From NCBI RefSeq assembly GCF_003048675.2, contig NZ_CP060707.1, forward strand, positions 1,054,001 to 1,118,000: 64,000 nucleotides of DNA, in the 5' to 3' direction. Shown piece after piece: positions 11,050 to 20,340 of this stretch. The position numbers and the translations under genes are program-made. Under the pieces are notes generated by a model. The model made no database searches. It had not been told where the DNA came from and saw only the letters and a program-made list of their open reading frames with translations. Each line of letters starts with the position of its first letter. Position 1 is the stretch's first letter. The DNA is from Campylobacter concisus (GTDB taxonomy: Bacteria > Campylobacterota > Campylobacteria > Campylobacterales > Campylobacteraceae).

Positions 11050-12123
11050 ATGAGCTTAAACTACGATACTTTAAAATCTATATTTTTCAAATTTGATCCT
11101 GAAACTGCCCACAAGATCGCTGAAGTCGCGATGGTCGGAGCAAATAAAATATTCCCTGGCTCGCTAAGCTTTTTAGCGCACAAATGCGTGGTCGATGACA
11201 ATGCGCTAAAACAAAATTTATTCTCAAGCACCTACCACAACCCAGTTGGCATAGCTGGCGGCTTTGATAAAAACGCCACGATGTTTGAGGCGCTAACGGC
11301 TCTTGGCTTTGGGCATTTAGAATTTGGCACATTTACGCCAAAACCACAACCCGGCAACGCAAAGCCTAGGCTTTTTAGGCTCATAGACGAAGAGAGCATT
11401 CAAAATGCAATGGGCTTTAACAATGAAGGTTGCGAAGCTATCAAAAATAGAGTAAAAAAGATATATCCTTTTACCATACCGATCTGGGCAAACATCGGTA
11501 AAAACAAGGTTACGCCAAATGAGGATGCGATAAAAGACTATGAAATTTTAGTAAGAGAATTTAGCGAAATTTGCGATACATTTGTCATAAATGTTTCGTC
11601 GCCAAACACGCCAAATTTAAGAGCTTTGCAAGATGAGAGCTTTATAAAAGAGCTTTTTAGCGTCATTTTGCCACTTACTAAAAAGCCGATCATCTTTAAA
11701 ATAGCTCCCGATATGAGCCACGAAGATGCGATCAGGCTTTGTAGCTGCGCGGTAGAAAACGGCGCTAGCGGCGTGCTTGTTTCAAATACAAGCGTTGATT
11801 ACTCACTCTCTCACTCGTCAAATTTAAAAGATTTTGGCGGACTAAGTGGCAAGGTGATCGCTCAAAAGTCAAAAGAGATATTTAAAGCCGTGGCAGACGA
11901 GCTTTATGGCAAGACGACACTTATCGCATGTGGCGGCATAGATAGCGGAGCTGACGCCTATGAGCGCATAAAAATGGGGGCAAATTTGGTCCAAATTTTT
12001 ACAAGCTTTATCTTTAAAGGGCCGATGATCGCAAGAGATATAAATTTAGAAATTTTAGAGCTTTTAAAAAGAGATGGCTTTGCCTCTATCAGCGAAGCAG
12101 TCGGCGCAAACGTTAAAAAATAG
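11050..12123 (+). CDS. pyrD: Dihydroorotate dehydrogenase (quinone), class 2
   Basis: Oxidises dihydroorotate to orotate in pyrimidine synthesis and passes electrons to the quinone pool. The 357-residue length and N-terminal helical extension (FFKFDPETAHKIAE) are of the membrane-associated class 2. FMN and active-site segments are visible: GIAGGFDKNA, FGTFTPKPQPGNAKPRLFR, NVSSPNTPNL with the catalytic serine region, and IACGGIDSGADAYE. It has a good AGAGG ribosome site, 53 bases after the exporter gene. Confidence 0.95.
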   Translation: MSLNYDTLKSIFFKFDPETAHKIAEVAMVGANKIFPGSLSFLAHKCVVDDNALKQNLFSSTYHNPVGIAGGFDKNATMFEALTALGFGHLEFGTFTPKPQPGNAKPRLFRLIDEESIQNAMGFNNEGCEAIKNRVKKIYPFTIPIWANIGKNKVTPNEDAIKDYEILVREFSEICDTFVINVSSPNTPNLRALQDESFIKELFSVILPLTKKPIIFKIAPDMSHEDAIRLCSCAVENGASGVLVSNTSVDYSLSHSSNLKDFGGLSGKVIAQKSKEIFKAVADELYGKTTLIACGGIDSGADAYERIKMGANLVQIFTSFIFKGPMIARDINLEILELLKRDGFASISEAVGANVKK

Positions 12124-12134
12124 AGGGCAAGAGA

Positions 12135-13376
12135 TTGATAAAATTTAATAAATTTAAACTAGACAACGGACTTGAAATTTATCACGTGCCAGTAAATCCT
12201 GGCTCGAAGGTGATAAGCGTCGATGTTTTTTATAAAGTTGGCTCCAGAAACGAAGTGATGGGTAAAAGCGGCATCGCTCACATGCTAGAGCATCTAAATT
12301 TCAAATCAACCAAAAATTTACGTGCAGGCGAGTTTGATGAGATAGTAAAGGGCTTTGGCGGCGTAAATAACGCAAGCACGGGCTTTGACTACACTCACTA
12401 CTTCATAAAAGCCTCAAATGAAAATTTAGACAAAACGCTTGGTCTTTTTGCCGAGCTTATGAAAAATTTAAGCCTAAAAGATAAAGAATTTCAGCCAGAG
12501 CGCGAGGTGGTGCATGAGGAGCGCAGGTGGCGAACAGACAACAACCCTATGGGATATCTCTACTTTAGGCTCTACAACCACGCATTTATCTACCACCCAT
12601 ACCACTGGACGCCGATAGGATTTATAAAAGATATCGAAAACTGGAAGATCGCTGATATAAAAGAATTTCACGCTACATATTATCAGCCAAAAAACGCCAT
12701 TTTGATGATAAGTGGCGACATCGGCAAAGACGAGGCATTTAGGCTAGCTAAGAAAAACTTTGGCGGCGTAAAAAACAAAAGAGCTATCCCAAAACTACAC
12801 TGCAAAGAGCCTGAGCAAGACGGCGCAAGAAGGGCTATCATCTACAAAGATAGCCAAACGCAAATGCTAGCTATCGCTTATAAAATTCCAGACTTTAGGC
12901 ATGCTGATCAAGTGGGGCTAAATGCGATAAGCGAATATCTAGCCACTGGCAAAAGCTCCATTTTACAGCAACGGCTTGTCGATGAGCTCATGCTTGTAAA
13001 TCAAATTTATGCTTACAATATGAGCTGCGTTGATGAAAATTTATTTATATTTTTAGCAGTTTGCAACCCAGATGTCGAGGCGAGCGCGGTTGAGGCTGAA
13101 ATTTTAAAGATCATAGATGATCTAAAGAGAAAGCCGATCGACAAAGAGGATGTTTTAAGAGTTAAAAATTTGATAAAAACTGATTTTATCTACTCATTTG
13201 AGAGCGCAAGCAAGGTGGCGAATTTATACGGCTCATACCTTGCTAGAGGCGACATAAAGCCACTTTACGAGCTTGAAAAAAACATAGATAAGATAGATGC
13301 CAAGCTTTTAAAAGAGATAGCAAACAGATATTTCAATGAAAAAACTAGCACGACAATAATCTTAAAAAAGGAATAG
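12135..13376 (+). CDS. M16 family zinc peptidase
   Basis: A 413-residue M16 (pitrilysin/processing-peptidase-like) protein. The inverted zinc motif HMLEH (His49, Glu52, His53) and a downstream [10 protein letters not shown] supplying the third ligand (about Glu129) indicate an active enzyme. Two M16 lobes are present. The start is TTG after AGAGGGCAAGAGA. There is no obvious signal peptide, so the location is uncertain. It sits between pyrD and dapA, two bases before dapA, as in other campylobacters. The substrate is unknown. Confidence 0.85.
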   Translation: MIKFNKFKLDNGLEIYHVPVNPGSKVISVDVFYKVGSRNEVMGKSGIAHMLEHLNFKSTKNLRAGEFDEIVKGFGGVNNASTGFDYTHYFIKASNENLDKTLGLFAELMKNLSLKDKEFQPEREVVHEERRWRTDNNPMGYLYFRLYNHAFIYHPYHWTPIGFIKDIENWKIADIKEFHATYYQPKNAILMISGDIGKDEAFRLAKKNFGGVKNKRAIPKLHCKEPEQDGARRAIIYKDSQTQMLAIAYKIPDFRHADQVGLNAISEYLATGKSSILQQRLVDELMLVNQIYAYNMSCVDENLFIFLAVCNPDVEASAVEAEILKIIDDLKRKPIDKEDVLRVKNLIKTDFIYSFESASKVANLYGSYLARGDIKPLYELEKNIDKIDAKLLKEIANRYFNEKTSTTIILKKE

Positions 13377-13378
13377 AC

Positions 13379-14272
13379 GTGAAAAATTCGCTTCAAGGTG
13401 CGATGACAGCACTAATTACGCCATTTAAAAATCAAAAATTAGACGAAGCCAGTTTTGAAAAACTGATAAAAAGACAGATAAAACACGGCATAGACGTCGT
13501 TGTACCAGTGGGAACTACTGGCGAGAGCGCGACACTAACACATGATGAGCATAGAATTTGCATCGAGATCGCAGTAGATGCATGTAAAGGCACAAATGTC
13601 AAGGTGCTCGCTGGAGCTGGTAGCAACGCCACTCACGAGGCCATAGGTATCGCTAAATTTGCCCAAGCTCACGGCGCTCACGGCATCCTATCAGTCGCTC
13701 CTTACTACAACAAACCAACTCAAGAGGGGCTTTACGAGCACTACAAGGCCATCGCAAATAGCATAGAAATTCCGGTGCTTCTTTACAACGTCCCAGGCAG
13801 AGTTGGCGTAGATATCTTGCCAGCGACCGTTTTTAGACTTTTTAAATATTGCCAAAACATTTACGGCATCAAAGAGGCGACAGGAAGTATCGATAGATGT
13901 GTCGATCTACTAGCTCACGAGCCTGATTTAGTAGTCATCAGCGGCGAAGATGCTATAAACTACCCTATCCTCTCAAATGGCGGAAAGGGCGTCATCTCAG
14001 TCACTGCAAACCTCTTACCAGATCAAATTTCACAGCTTACGCACCTTGCGATGAACGAAGAGTACAAAAAAGCAAAACTGATAAATGACAACCTCTACAC
14101 GATCAATAAAACGCTCTTTTGCGAAAGCAACCCGATACCGATCAAAGCGGCGATGTATCTAGCTGGGCTCATCGACTCTTTGGAGTACCGCTTGCCACTT
14201 TGCAAACCGAGCAAAGAAAATTTCAAAAAGATCGAAGATGTTATTAAAAATTACGAAATAAAGGGATTTTAA
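13379..14272 (+). CDS. dapA: 4-hydroxy-tetrahydrodipicolinate synthase
   Basis: Condenses pyruvate with aspartate semialdehyde, the entry to lysine and meso-diaminopimelate. The Schiff-base lysine lies in YGIKEATG (Lys165), the catalytic tyrosine in LLYNVPGR (Tyr136), and the substrate-contacting GTTGES at 45-50. Length 297 is normal. It starts with GTG two bases after the M16 gene and overlaps the next gene by one base. Confidence 0.95.
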   Translation: MKNSLQGAMTALITPFKNQKLDEASFEKLIKRQIKHGIDVVVPVGTTGESATLTHDEHRICIEIAVDACKGTNVKVLAGAGSNATHEAIGIAKFAQAHGAHGILSVAPYYNKPTQEGLYEHYKAIANSIEIPVLLYNVPGRVGVDILPATVFRLFKYCQNIYGIKEATGSIDRCVDLLAHEPDLVVISGEDAINYPILSNGGKGVISVTANLLPDQISQLTHLAMNEEYKKAKLINDNLYTINKTLFCESNPIPIKAAMYLAGLIDSLEYRLPLCKPSKENFKKIEDVIKNYEIKGF

Positions 14273-15060
14273 TGAAGGACACACTAAACGAATTTAAAGG
14301 TAAAACGCTAGTTATTAGCGGCGGCACTAGAGGCATCGGCAGAGCCATAGTCGAAGAATTTGCAAAAGCTGGCGTAAATATAGCATTTACCTATAACTCA
14401 AACGAAGAGCTTGCCAAAGAGCAGGCAAAAGAGCTTGAGGCTACTTACAAGATAAAAGCTAGAGCCTACGCGCTAAACATCCTTGAGCCAGAAACCTATA
14501 AGGAGCTATTTTTAAAGATAGATGAGGACTTTGACAGGGTTGATTTTTTCATCTCAAATGCTATCATCTCAGGCCGCGCAGTAGCTGGTGGATACACTAA
14601 ATTTATGAAGCTAAAGCCAAGAGGTATAAACAATATCTTCACAGCAACCGTAAATGCCTTTGTCGTAGGCGCACAAGAAGCTGCAAAACGCATGGAAAAA
14701 GTGGGTGGCGGTAGCATAATCAGCCTAAGCTCAACTGGAAATTTGGTCTATATCGAAAACTACGCAGGCCACGGCACAGCAAAAGCAGCTGTTGAGGCGA
14801 TGGCAAGATACGCTGCGACCGAGCTTGGTGATAAAAACATCCGCGTCAATGTCGTAAGTGGCGGCCCTATCGAGACAGACGCGCTAAGAGCCTTTACAAA
14901 CTACGAAGAGGTACGCGATATGACGGCAAAGCTTAGCCCTCTAAACCGCATGGGACAGCCGACTGATCTAGCAGGAGCATGTCTATTTTTATGCTCGTCT
15001 AAGGCTAGCTGGGTGACTGGACATACATTTATAATAGATGGTGGCACGACTTTTAAATGA
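14272..15060 (+). CDS. FabL-type enoyl-[acyl-carrier-protein] reductase (SDR family)
   Basis: A 262-residue short-chain dehydrogenase. The cofactor loop SGGTRGIGRA (16-25) is of the classical SDR kind, but the active site reads YAGHGTAK: Tyr164, six residues, Lys171. The Tyr-x6-Lys spacing marks enoyl-ACP reductases; FabG-type ketoreductases have Tyr-x3-Lys. The blocks IENYAGHGTAKAAVEAMARY and VVSGGPIETDALRAF resemble Bacillus FabL. It probably reduces enoyl-ACP in fatty-acid elongation. It would usually be labelled a generic SDR or 3-oxoacyl reductase. It overlaps dapA by one base. Confidence 0.7.
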   Translation: MKDTLNEFKGKTLVISGGTRGIGRAIVEEFAKAGVNIAFTYNSNEELAKEQAKELEATYKIKARAYALNILEPETYKELFLKIDEDFDRVDFFISNAIISGRAVAGGYTKFMKLKPRGINNIFTATVNAFVVGAQEAAKRMEKVGGGSIISLSSTGNLVYIENYAGHGTAKAAVEAMARYAATELGDKNIRVNVVSGGPIETDALRAFTNYEEVRDMTAKLSPLNRMGQPTDLAGACLFLCSSKASWVTGHTFIIDGGTTFK

Positions 15061-15094
15061 GAAATTTGAAATTTATAGGCATAAAGGCATATTT

Positions 15095-15640
15095 GTGAGT
15101 TTAAATTTACCAAATACACTGGCATTTTTTAGGATATTGCTAGCTCCACTTATGTTTTTTATGCTCGTAAATGCACCAGAAATTTTTGCGCAAATTCATA
15201 TAAGCTGGATAAACTACTTCGCGGCTCTCATCTTTGTGATCGCCTCGGTCACTGACTTTTTTGACGGATATATCGCAAGGTGCTGGGATCAAAAGACCAA
15301 GCTTGGCGCTATCCTCGACCCACTAGCTGATAAGATGCTGATACTTGCGGCATTTTTGGGTCTCATGATGCTTGGCAGAGCGAGCGCTTGGGCTGTTTAT
15401 CTTATCTTGGTAAGAGAGTTTTTTATAACTGGCTTTCGTGTCGTGATGGCAAGTGACGGCGTAGAGGTTGCAGCTTCGATGGCTGGCAAGGTTAAAACCG
15501 TTTCGCAGATGTTTGCGGTTGGATTTTTACTGATGAGCTGGCCTGGTGGCGAGCTTTTGCTCTGGATCGCTGTTGCGCTCACGCTTTATTCTGGGTTTGA
15601 GTACATTTTTGCCTACGTAAAAGCGATGAAAAAGAGTTAA
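15095..15640 (+). CDS. pgsA: CDP-diacylglycerol--glycerol-3-phosphate 3-phosphatidyltransferase
   Basis: Commits CDP-diacylglycerol to phosphatidylglycerol synthesis in the inner membrane. The CDP-alcohol phosphotransferase motif is complete: DFFDGYIAR, then G, DPLAD, with the DxxDG/AR/G/D/D spacing. Several hydrophobic segments follow. The GTG at 15095 was chosen because AAAGG lies seven bases upstream and the family begins at LNLPNTLAFFR. An upstream in-frame start would overlap the reductase gene. The protein is 181 residues. Confidence 0.9.
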   Translation: MSLNLPNTLAFFRILLAPLMFFMLVNAPEIFAQIHISWINYFAALIFVIASVTDFFDGYIARCWDQKTKLGAILDPLADKMLILAAFLGLMMLGRASAWAVYLILVREFFITGFRVVMASDGVEVAASMAGKVKTVSQMFAVGFLLMSWPGGELLLWIAVALTLYSGFEYIFAYVKAMKKS

Positions 15641-15642
15641 AT

Positions 15643-16539
15643 TTGAGCTGTGACCTGCAAGAGATTATTTTAAAACGCACTGCAAATTTAGAGCCAGCGC
15701 TGCAAAAACAAGCCAAAAAACTAAATCAAAAGATCATCAATACATCTTTTTATCATAATGCCAAAAATTTAGAAAAGATCGGCAGCGTGATAAGCCCTGA
15801 GCTAAATGAGTTTTTACTAAGCTGCGCTTTAGAATACGACAAAGCCCATGCAGATAAATTTGATACGTTTGATAACGACGTTGAGACTTTGCGTGGCATT
15901 TGGAGTGCGATGAGCTTTTCAAAAAGCCCTGACATTTTAGACTATCTGAGCATGCAAGCAACTCGCTCGGTATCGCACCGCTCGTTTGCCCACAGATATA
16001 TCTTTGAAATTTTACGCTTGCAAGAGAAGGCTGGCCGTTCGCATCCACTACTTGCAAAGCTTTATGACTATTATGATGACTTGCAAGCAAAACTGCCTAT
16101 ATATGAGCTTTTGTGCCGTATAGGCGTGAGCCCTGCTGATCCTTATGATTTTAATATATCGCTAAATGCTGTAAATTTTGGTTACTGGTTTAGCAACCAA
16201 GGCTTAAGCGATGAGGAGCTAGCTAGCAAATTTCACTTAGAAATTCGCCTTTTTGCACCATTTGTGTATGATCACACATTTGAGATAGAGCTTAGAAACG
16301 ACGCTGTGCCAAAGGCTAGAATAAATTTTAACGATGGTGGCTTGAGCTTTTTGCAAGAGCTGCCAAATGACGTTTTGCCCTGCCCTGATATACTAAATTT
16401 ACAGCCATTTGTTGGTCAAGTGAAGTCACGTTTTAATGTGAAATTTGATCTAGACGATAAAGACAAAAGTTATTTTAGCGTCAGCAAAGGGCTAAATAGA
16501 GCCAAAATACTCTCTTGGCTAAGAGAAATTTTCGCCTAA
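15643..16539 (+). CDS. Conserved hypothetical protein between pgsA and rseP
   Basis: A 298-residue soluble-looking protein with no signal peptide, membrane span or motif I recognise. The N-terminal part is helical and charged. The C-terminal half contains a beta-rich stretch (LEIRLFAPFVYDHTFEIEL). It starts with TTG two bases after pgsA, with an AAGAG site, and is followed 76 bases later by rseP, so it belongs to the operon. I do not recognise a function. Confidence 0.7.
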   Translation: MSCDLQEIILKRTANLEPALQKQAKKLNQKIINTSFYHNAKNLEKIGSVISPELNEFLLSCALEYDKAHADKFDTFDNDVETLRGIWSAMSFSKSPDILDYLSMQATRSVSHRSFAHRYIFEILRLQEKAGRSHPLLAKLYDYYDDLQAKLPIYELLCRIGVSPADPYDFNISLNAVNFGYWFSNQGLSDEELASKFHLEIRLFAPFVYDHTFEIELRNDAVPKARINFNDGGLSFLQELPNDVLPCPDILNLQPFVGQVKSRFNVKFDLDDKDKSYFSVSKGLNRAKILSWLREIFA

Positions 16540-16615
16540 ATGGTAAGGCAAATTTGAGAGTAAATTTATAAACTTTGGCTAAAATCTCATCAATTTTTTC
16601 AAAAAAAGGTAAGTT

Positions 16616-17725
16616 TTGAAAGGTATTCTCTTCACGCTAGCCCTGCTTTGCCTTGGGCTCTATGCGTATTCGTTTTATTTTTTAGTGACCGTTTTAGCCA
16701 TTAGTTTTCTCATATTTTTTCACGAGCTTGGCCACTTTTTGGCAGCAAGATCGCTTGGAGTAAAGGTAAATACCTTTAGCATCGGCTTTGGCGAGAAAAT
16801 TTACACCAAAAACGTTGGCGGCACCGACTACTGCCTAAGCGCTATCCCACTTGGCGGATACGTGCAGCTAAAAGGGCAAGACGACACTGACCCAAAGGCT
16901 AAAAACTACGACGCCGACAGCTACAACGTGCTAAGTCCCATAAAGCGCATTTACATCCTTTTTGCAGGGCCATTTTTTAACTTTATCTTGACGTTTTTTA
17001 TATACCTTTTGCTTGGATTTATCGGCGTTGAGAGGCTTGCGCCAAGTGTCGGCCACATAACTGAGGGCTCGGCAGCTGCGAGCGCTGGACTAGTTAAAAA
17101 CGATAAAATTTTAGCGATAAATGGCGTAAAAATAAACGAGTGGGATGAGATCAGCAAGAACGTAAAGCTTGAACCTAGCGCCATTTTGATAGACCGCAAC
17201 GGCTCGCAAATGACTATAAATTTAACACCAAAGATAGGCGAAACGGTAAATTTATTTAATGAAAATGTGCAGCGCCCATTGATCGGCATCCAGCCAAATG
17301 GCGAAGTGGTGAAAATTTATCACACAGGTTTAGAGAGCCTAAAATTTGCCTTTAGTGAGACGATCGAGGCTTCAAAACTCATCTTTAAAAGCTTTGAAAA
17401 GCTAGTCGTTGGAGCCGTGCCACTAAAAGAGGTCGGCGGTATCGTGCAGATCGCTGATGTCACTTCAAAGGCCGCTAAGATCAGCCTTAGCGTGCTTTTA
17501 ACCATCGTAGCGCTCATCTCTGTAAATTTAGGCGTGCTAAACCTTTTTCCGATCCCTGCGCTTGATGGCGGACACATTTTATTTAACATTTACGAACTAA
17601 TTTTTAGACGCGAGGTAAATGAGCGGGTGCTTGTCGTACTCACCTACTGCGGCTGGGCGCTGCTGCTTGGCATCATGGTGCTCGCGACCTTTAATGACAT
17701 TATGAGATTAAGCGGAGGTTTATGA
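16616..17725 (+). CDS. rseP: Site-2 intramembrane zinc metalloprotease RseP
   Basis: An S2P-family protease cleaving membrane substrates such as anti-sigma factors or leftover signal peptides. The zinc motif HELGH lies at residues 36-40 in the first membrane segment. The third ligand region is NLFPIPALDGGH near the C-terminus. A PDZ domain (ITEGSAAASAGLVKNDKILAINGV) lies between. The 369-residue length fits. The start is TTG after AAAGGTAAG. It overlaps the next gene as ATGA. Confidence 0.92.
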   Translation: MKGILFTLALLCLGLYAYSFYFLVTVLAISFLIFFHELGHFLAARSLGVKVNTFSIGFGEKIYTKNVGGTDYCLSAIPLGGYVQLKGQDDTDPKAKNYDADSYNVLSPIKRIYILFAGPFFNFILTFFIYLLLGFIGVERLAPSVGHITEGSAAASAGLVKNDKILAINGVKINEWDEISKNVKLEPSAILIDRNGSQMTINLTPKIGETVNLFNENVQRPLIGIQPNGEVVKIYHTGLESLKFAFSETIEASKLIFKSFEKLVVGAVPLKEVGGIVQIADVTSKAAKISLSVLLTIVALISVNLGVLNLFPIPALDGGHILFNIYELIFRREVNERVLVVLTYCGWALLLGIMVLATFNDIMRLSGGL

Positions 17726-18360
17726 TGATAGTTTTAAAAGATCTACTTGAAAAGATAGAAAATTTAAGCAAAGATGTGACGCTGATAGCCGTTAGCAAAA
17801 ATGTGACATGTACTGAAGTAAGGGAGCTTTACGCACAAGGGCAGAGAAATTTTGGTGAAAATAGAGTCCAGGAGCTAGCCAAAAAAGAGCTAGAGCTGCA
17901 AGATTTCACTGACATCAAATGGCACATGATCGGCCGCCTGCAAAATAATAAAATCAATCAAATGATAAGCCTAAAACCAGTGCTTTGGCAAAGCTGTGAT
18001 AGCTTCGAAAGAGCCCTAGAGGTCGATAAAAGGCTTAGCTACAAACTAGACACTTTACTTCAGATAAACTCGGCCGATGAAGATACAAAGCAAGGTGTGA
18101 GCGTCGCAAATGCGGCTGAAATTTATGAGCGCATCCAAAGCGAGTGCAAAAATATAAATTTAAAAGGCGTGATGAGCATCGGAGCGCATGTGGATGAGCC
18201 AAAAGAGGTGCAAAAGAGCTTTGAGCTAACATATAAAATTTATGAGAGCCTAAAGCCAAAAGGCGCAACTATCTGCTCGATGGGCATGAGTAGCGACTTC
18301 GAACTAGCGATAAAATGCGGCTCAAATATGATCCGCCTTGGAACAATGCTATATCTATAA
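17722..18360 (+). CDS. YggS-family pyridoxal phosphate homeostasis protein
   Basis: A 212-residue fold-type III PLP-binding protein without a catalytic domain. The PLP lysine is in LIAVSKNV (Lys26). Family blocks NFGENRVQE, WHMIGRLQNNK and MGMSSDFELAI with RLGT are all visible. Members keep cellular PLP and amino-acid pools balanced. It overlaps rseP by four bases and is the last gene of the operon before a stem-loop. Confidence 0.9.
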   Translation: MMIVLKDLLEKIENLSKDVTLIAVSKNVTCTEVRELYAQGQRNFGENRVQELAKKELELQDFTDIKWHMIGRLQNNKINQMISLKPVLWQSCDSFERALEVDKRLSYKLDTLLQINSADEDTKQGVSVANAAEIYERIQSECKNINLKGVMSIGAHVDEPKEVQKSFELTYKIYESLKPKGATICSMGMSSDFELAIKCGSNMIRLGTMLYL

Positions 18361-18384
18361 ATTTGTCCATTTTTGGGCAAATTT
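18359..18384 (+). terminator. Stem-loop after the pgsA-rseP-yggS operon
   Basis: AAATTTGTCC and GGGCAAATTT form a ten-pair stem with one G-U pair and a short ATTTTT loop. It begins inside the stop codon of the YggS-type gene. No uridine run follows immediately (TTTTTT comes about 17 bases later), so this is a moderate terminator call. Confidence 0.45.
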
Positions 18385-18429
18385 ACCCTTCTACTCCTTT
18401 TTTAAATTTTAATCTAAGTTATATGATTT

Positions 18430-18435
18430 TATAAT
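18430..18435 (+). promoter_or_regulatory. Sigma-70 minus-10 box
   Basis: TATAAT in an AT-rich stretch, 36 bases before the GTG of the lipoprotein gene. Campylobacter sigma-70 promoters depend mainly on such a minus-10 with T-rich upstream sequence. Confidence 0.5.
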
Positions 18436-18471
18436 GCAGTTAAATAAATTTTTAACGATAAAGGAGTAAAT

Positions 18472-19014
18472 GTGTTTAAAAATTTTATTCTAACTGCTGT
18501 TGCGATCTTGTTTATCTCTGGTTGCGGTAGAGCTGAAAAGATAGCTAGGATCGAGCAAAAATGTGCAAATAATGAAGCTGTTTGGTGTTTAAAGCTTGGT
18601 AAAACATATGCCAGAAGAGACATCAACAAAAGTGTCATGTACTATCAAAAAGCTTGCGATCTAGGCGATAAAAGGGGTTGCTATAGACTTGCGGTTTTAC
18701 TAAACTCAAAATCAATCAACTCAAAAAAAGATAATGAAACGATCGTAAAATCATTAACCAAATCATGCGATCTTGGCACACCAAAAGCTTGCTTTGAACT
18801 TGGCGAATACTACGAAGATGACCCAAAAATGCAAGGCAAAGCAAATGAGCTATTTGCAAAATCATGCGAACAAAGATTTGGTCTTGCTTGCTATAAACTA
18901 GCTGACTTTTACGGCGAAAAAAACGATGCAGCCACTCAAAAAAGTTACCTAGAGCTAGCGTGCAAATACCGCTATAAAGTAGCTTGCGAAGAAGTAGGCG
19001 AAGATAAAAAATAA
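18472..19014 (+). CDS. Sel1/Hcp-type cysteine-rich repeat lipoprotein
   Basis: A 180-residue lipoprotein. The signal MFKNFILTAVAILFISGC ends in a lipobox (ISGC), so it is lipid-anchored. Regularly spaced cysteine pairs (KACDLGDKRGC, KSCDLGTPKAC, KSCEQRFGLAC, LACKYRYKVAC) define Sel1-like helical repeats about 36 residues apart, as in Helicobacter cysteine-rich proteins. The start is GTG after AAGGAG. It is a single-gene unit with its own minus-10 and a strong terminator. The role is unknown; such repeats mediate protein contacts. Confidence 0.8.
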   Translation: MFKNFILTAVAILFISGCGRAEKIARIEQKCANNEAVWCLKLGKTYARRDINKSVMYYQKACDLGDKRGCYRLAVLLNSKSINSKKDNETIVKSLTKSCDLGTPKACFELGEYYEDDPKMQGKANELFAKSCEQRFGLACYKLADFYGEKNDAATQKSYLELACKYRYKVACEEVGEDKK

Positions 19015-19025
19015 ATAACATTTTT

Positions 19026-19054
19026 TGTGGGGACATATCTCCCCACATTTTCTT
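19026..19054 (+). terminator. Intrinsic terminator
   Basis: TGTGGGGA and TCCCCACA form a perfect eight-pair stem with a CATATC loop, followed by TTTTCTT. It ends the lipoprotein transcript just before a sigma-54 promoter. Confidence 0.85.
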
Positions 19055-19069
19055 AAACTCAAATTTTAC

Positions 19070-19085
19070 TGGAACACCTTTTGCT
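19070..19085 (+). promoter_or_regulatory. Sigma-54 (RpoN) promoter
   Basis: TGGAACACCTTTTGCT has the minus-24 GG and minus-12 GC ten bases apart and matches the Campylobacter sigma-54 consensus GGAA-N6-TTGCT closely. It lies 33 bases before the ATG at 19118. Sigma-54 drives hook/basal-body and co-expressed genes in this genus, so the downstream gene is probably under FlgSR flagellar control. Confidence 0.8.
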
Positions 19086-19117
19086 TTAAACTATAAAAGA
19101 AGCTAGGAGATCAAGCC

Positions 19118-20224
19118 ATGAATGATATTAGCATCTTAAGCACAAATGTAAATTCATACACCAAGCAACAACACAAACAAGGCAGGTCTGCAAATTTTAG
19201 TGATATCTTTAACCAAAAGACCAAAGAAGAGAGTAGTAAGCCAAGCCAAGAGCCTGCTAAATTTACTTATACCACTTCTTCGCAAAACAGCCTTATCTCT
19301 TTAAATTTCAGTGATCTTCAAGCTTATGGCTACACAGTGGATAAAGCTGGCTTTATGGGAGCTGACTTTAACAAAGCTGCAGACTTGCCGCAAGACTTTA
19401 AAATCCACAAAAGCACACTTGATGAGCTTAGTCGATTTGCCGAGCGCAACCATGTGCTAAACCGCATCAAGAGCAAAGACGAGCAGATAAAGATCTTTGA
19501 TAACATCGATATGGCCGACACTATCAAGCACTACTACAGACTATTTGACCAAATGACGTCTAGCGCTTTAGGTGATGATAAAAAGAGCTACACCCTTGCA
19601 GATATAGGCAAACTACCAAAAGGCTACAGCACAAAAGGCACTCACTATGATGCCAAAGGACACTTACTAAAAGATCTATCAAACTCTACTATCTCAATCA
19701 TCTACTCTAGCACCGATGAGCTAAATAGCGCCAAAACTCTTAGCAAAGAGCTTTCAAGTACAGGCGTTAGGCTCATAGTAAAAGAGATTGATTTTACGAT
19801 GAGCGAGGCAGGTGACGAGTTTAGTTTTAATCCTGATATCTCTTTTTATAAGTTAGATGAAGGTTATAGTAAAGAGGCTCTTTTTATGGGATTTTTACGT
19901 AGTTCTAGGCCGCTACCTAGTGATAATAGTGCAAAGACTAAGCTAAGTAGCGCTGCGCTAAATAATATCTCAAGCACTGGAGAACATAAAGAGTACTTTG
20001 TGGATTTTGAAAAAATGGGTAAGGACAATGAGAGTATAAAGGCGCTCATAAAAGAAAGGCTTAAAGAGCTAACCCTTTTAATGTATGCAAGATCAAAGAA
20101 CATTAGCACAGAAAGTATTGCCTCAAACGAATATGAGAAATTTAAGCCAACTAGAGAGGATATAAATTCTCTAGCAAAATCTTGGAGTGAGAGGATAAGT
20201 TCTATTAGTAAGAGTTTTGTGTAG
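19118..20224 (+). CDS. Flagellar-dependent secreted-type protein (Cj0814-like family)
   Basis: A 368-residue protein with no signal peptide, starting MNDISILSTNVNSYTKQQ. Its core GYTVDKAGFMGADFNKAADL followed by KIHKSTLDEL recurs in the protein at 22063-23244, so the two are paralogs. I place it in the family named after C. jejuni Cj0814, thought to leave through the flagellar export apparatus. The family name is from memory. The sigma-54 promoter upstream supports flagellar co-regulation. The gene after it is broken. Confidence 0.6.
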   Translation: MNDISILSTNVNSYTKQQHKQGRSANFSDIFNQKTKEESSKPSQEPAKFTYTTSSQNSLISLNFSDLQAYGYTVDKAGFMGADFNKAADLPQDFKIHKSTLDELSRFAERNHVLNRIKSKDEQIKIFDNIDMADTIKHYYRLFDQMTSSALGDDKKSYTLADIGKLPKGYSTKGTHYDAKGHLLKDLSNSTISIIYSSTDELNSAKTLSKELSSTGVRLIVKEIDFTMSEAGDEFSFNPDISFYKLDEGYSKEALFMGFLRSSRPLPSDNSAKTKLSSAALNNISSTGEHKEYFVDFEKMGKDNESIKALIKERLKELTLLMYARSKNISTESIASNEYEKFKPTREDINSLAKSWSERISSISKSFV

Positions 20225-20340
20225 AGATAAGTCATATATAAACTAAATTGTTAAAAGGTCGATTTACCAATTAAGAAATTTTCACTCAAACAAATTTTGA
20301 AAAATAGTTGAGTAGTTTAAAACTTACTAAGGATAGTAAA

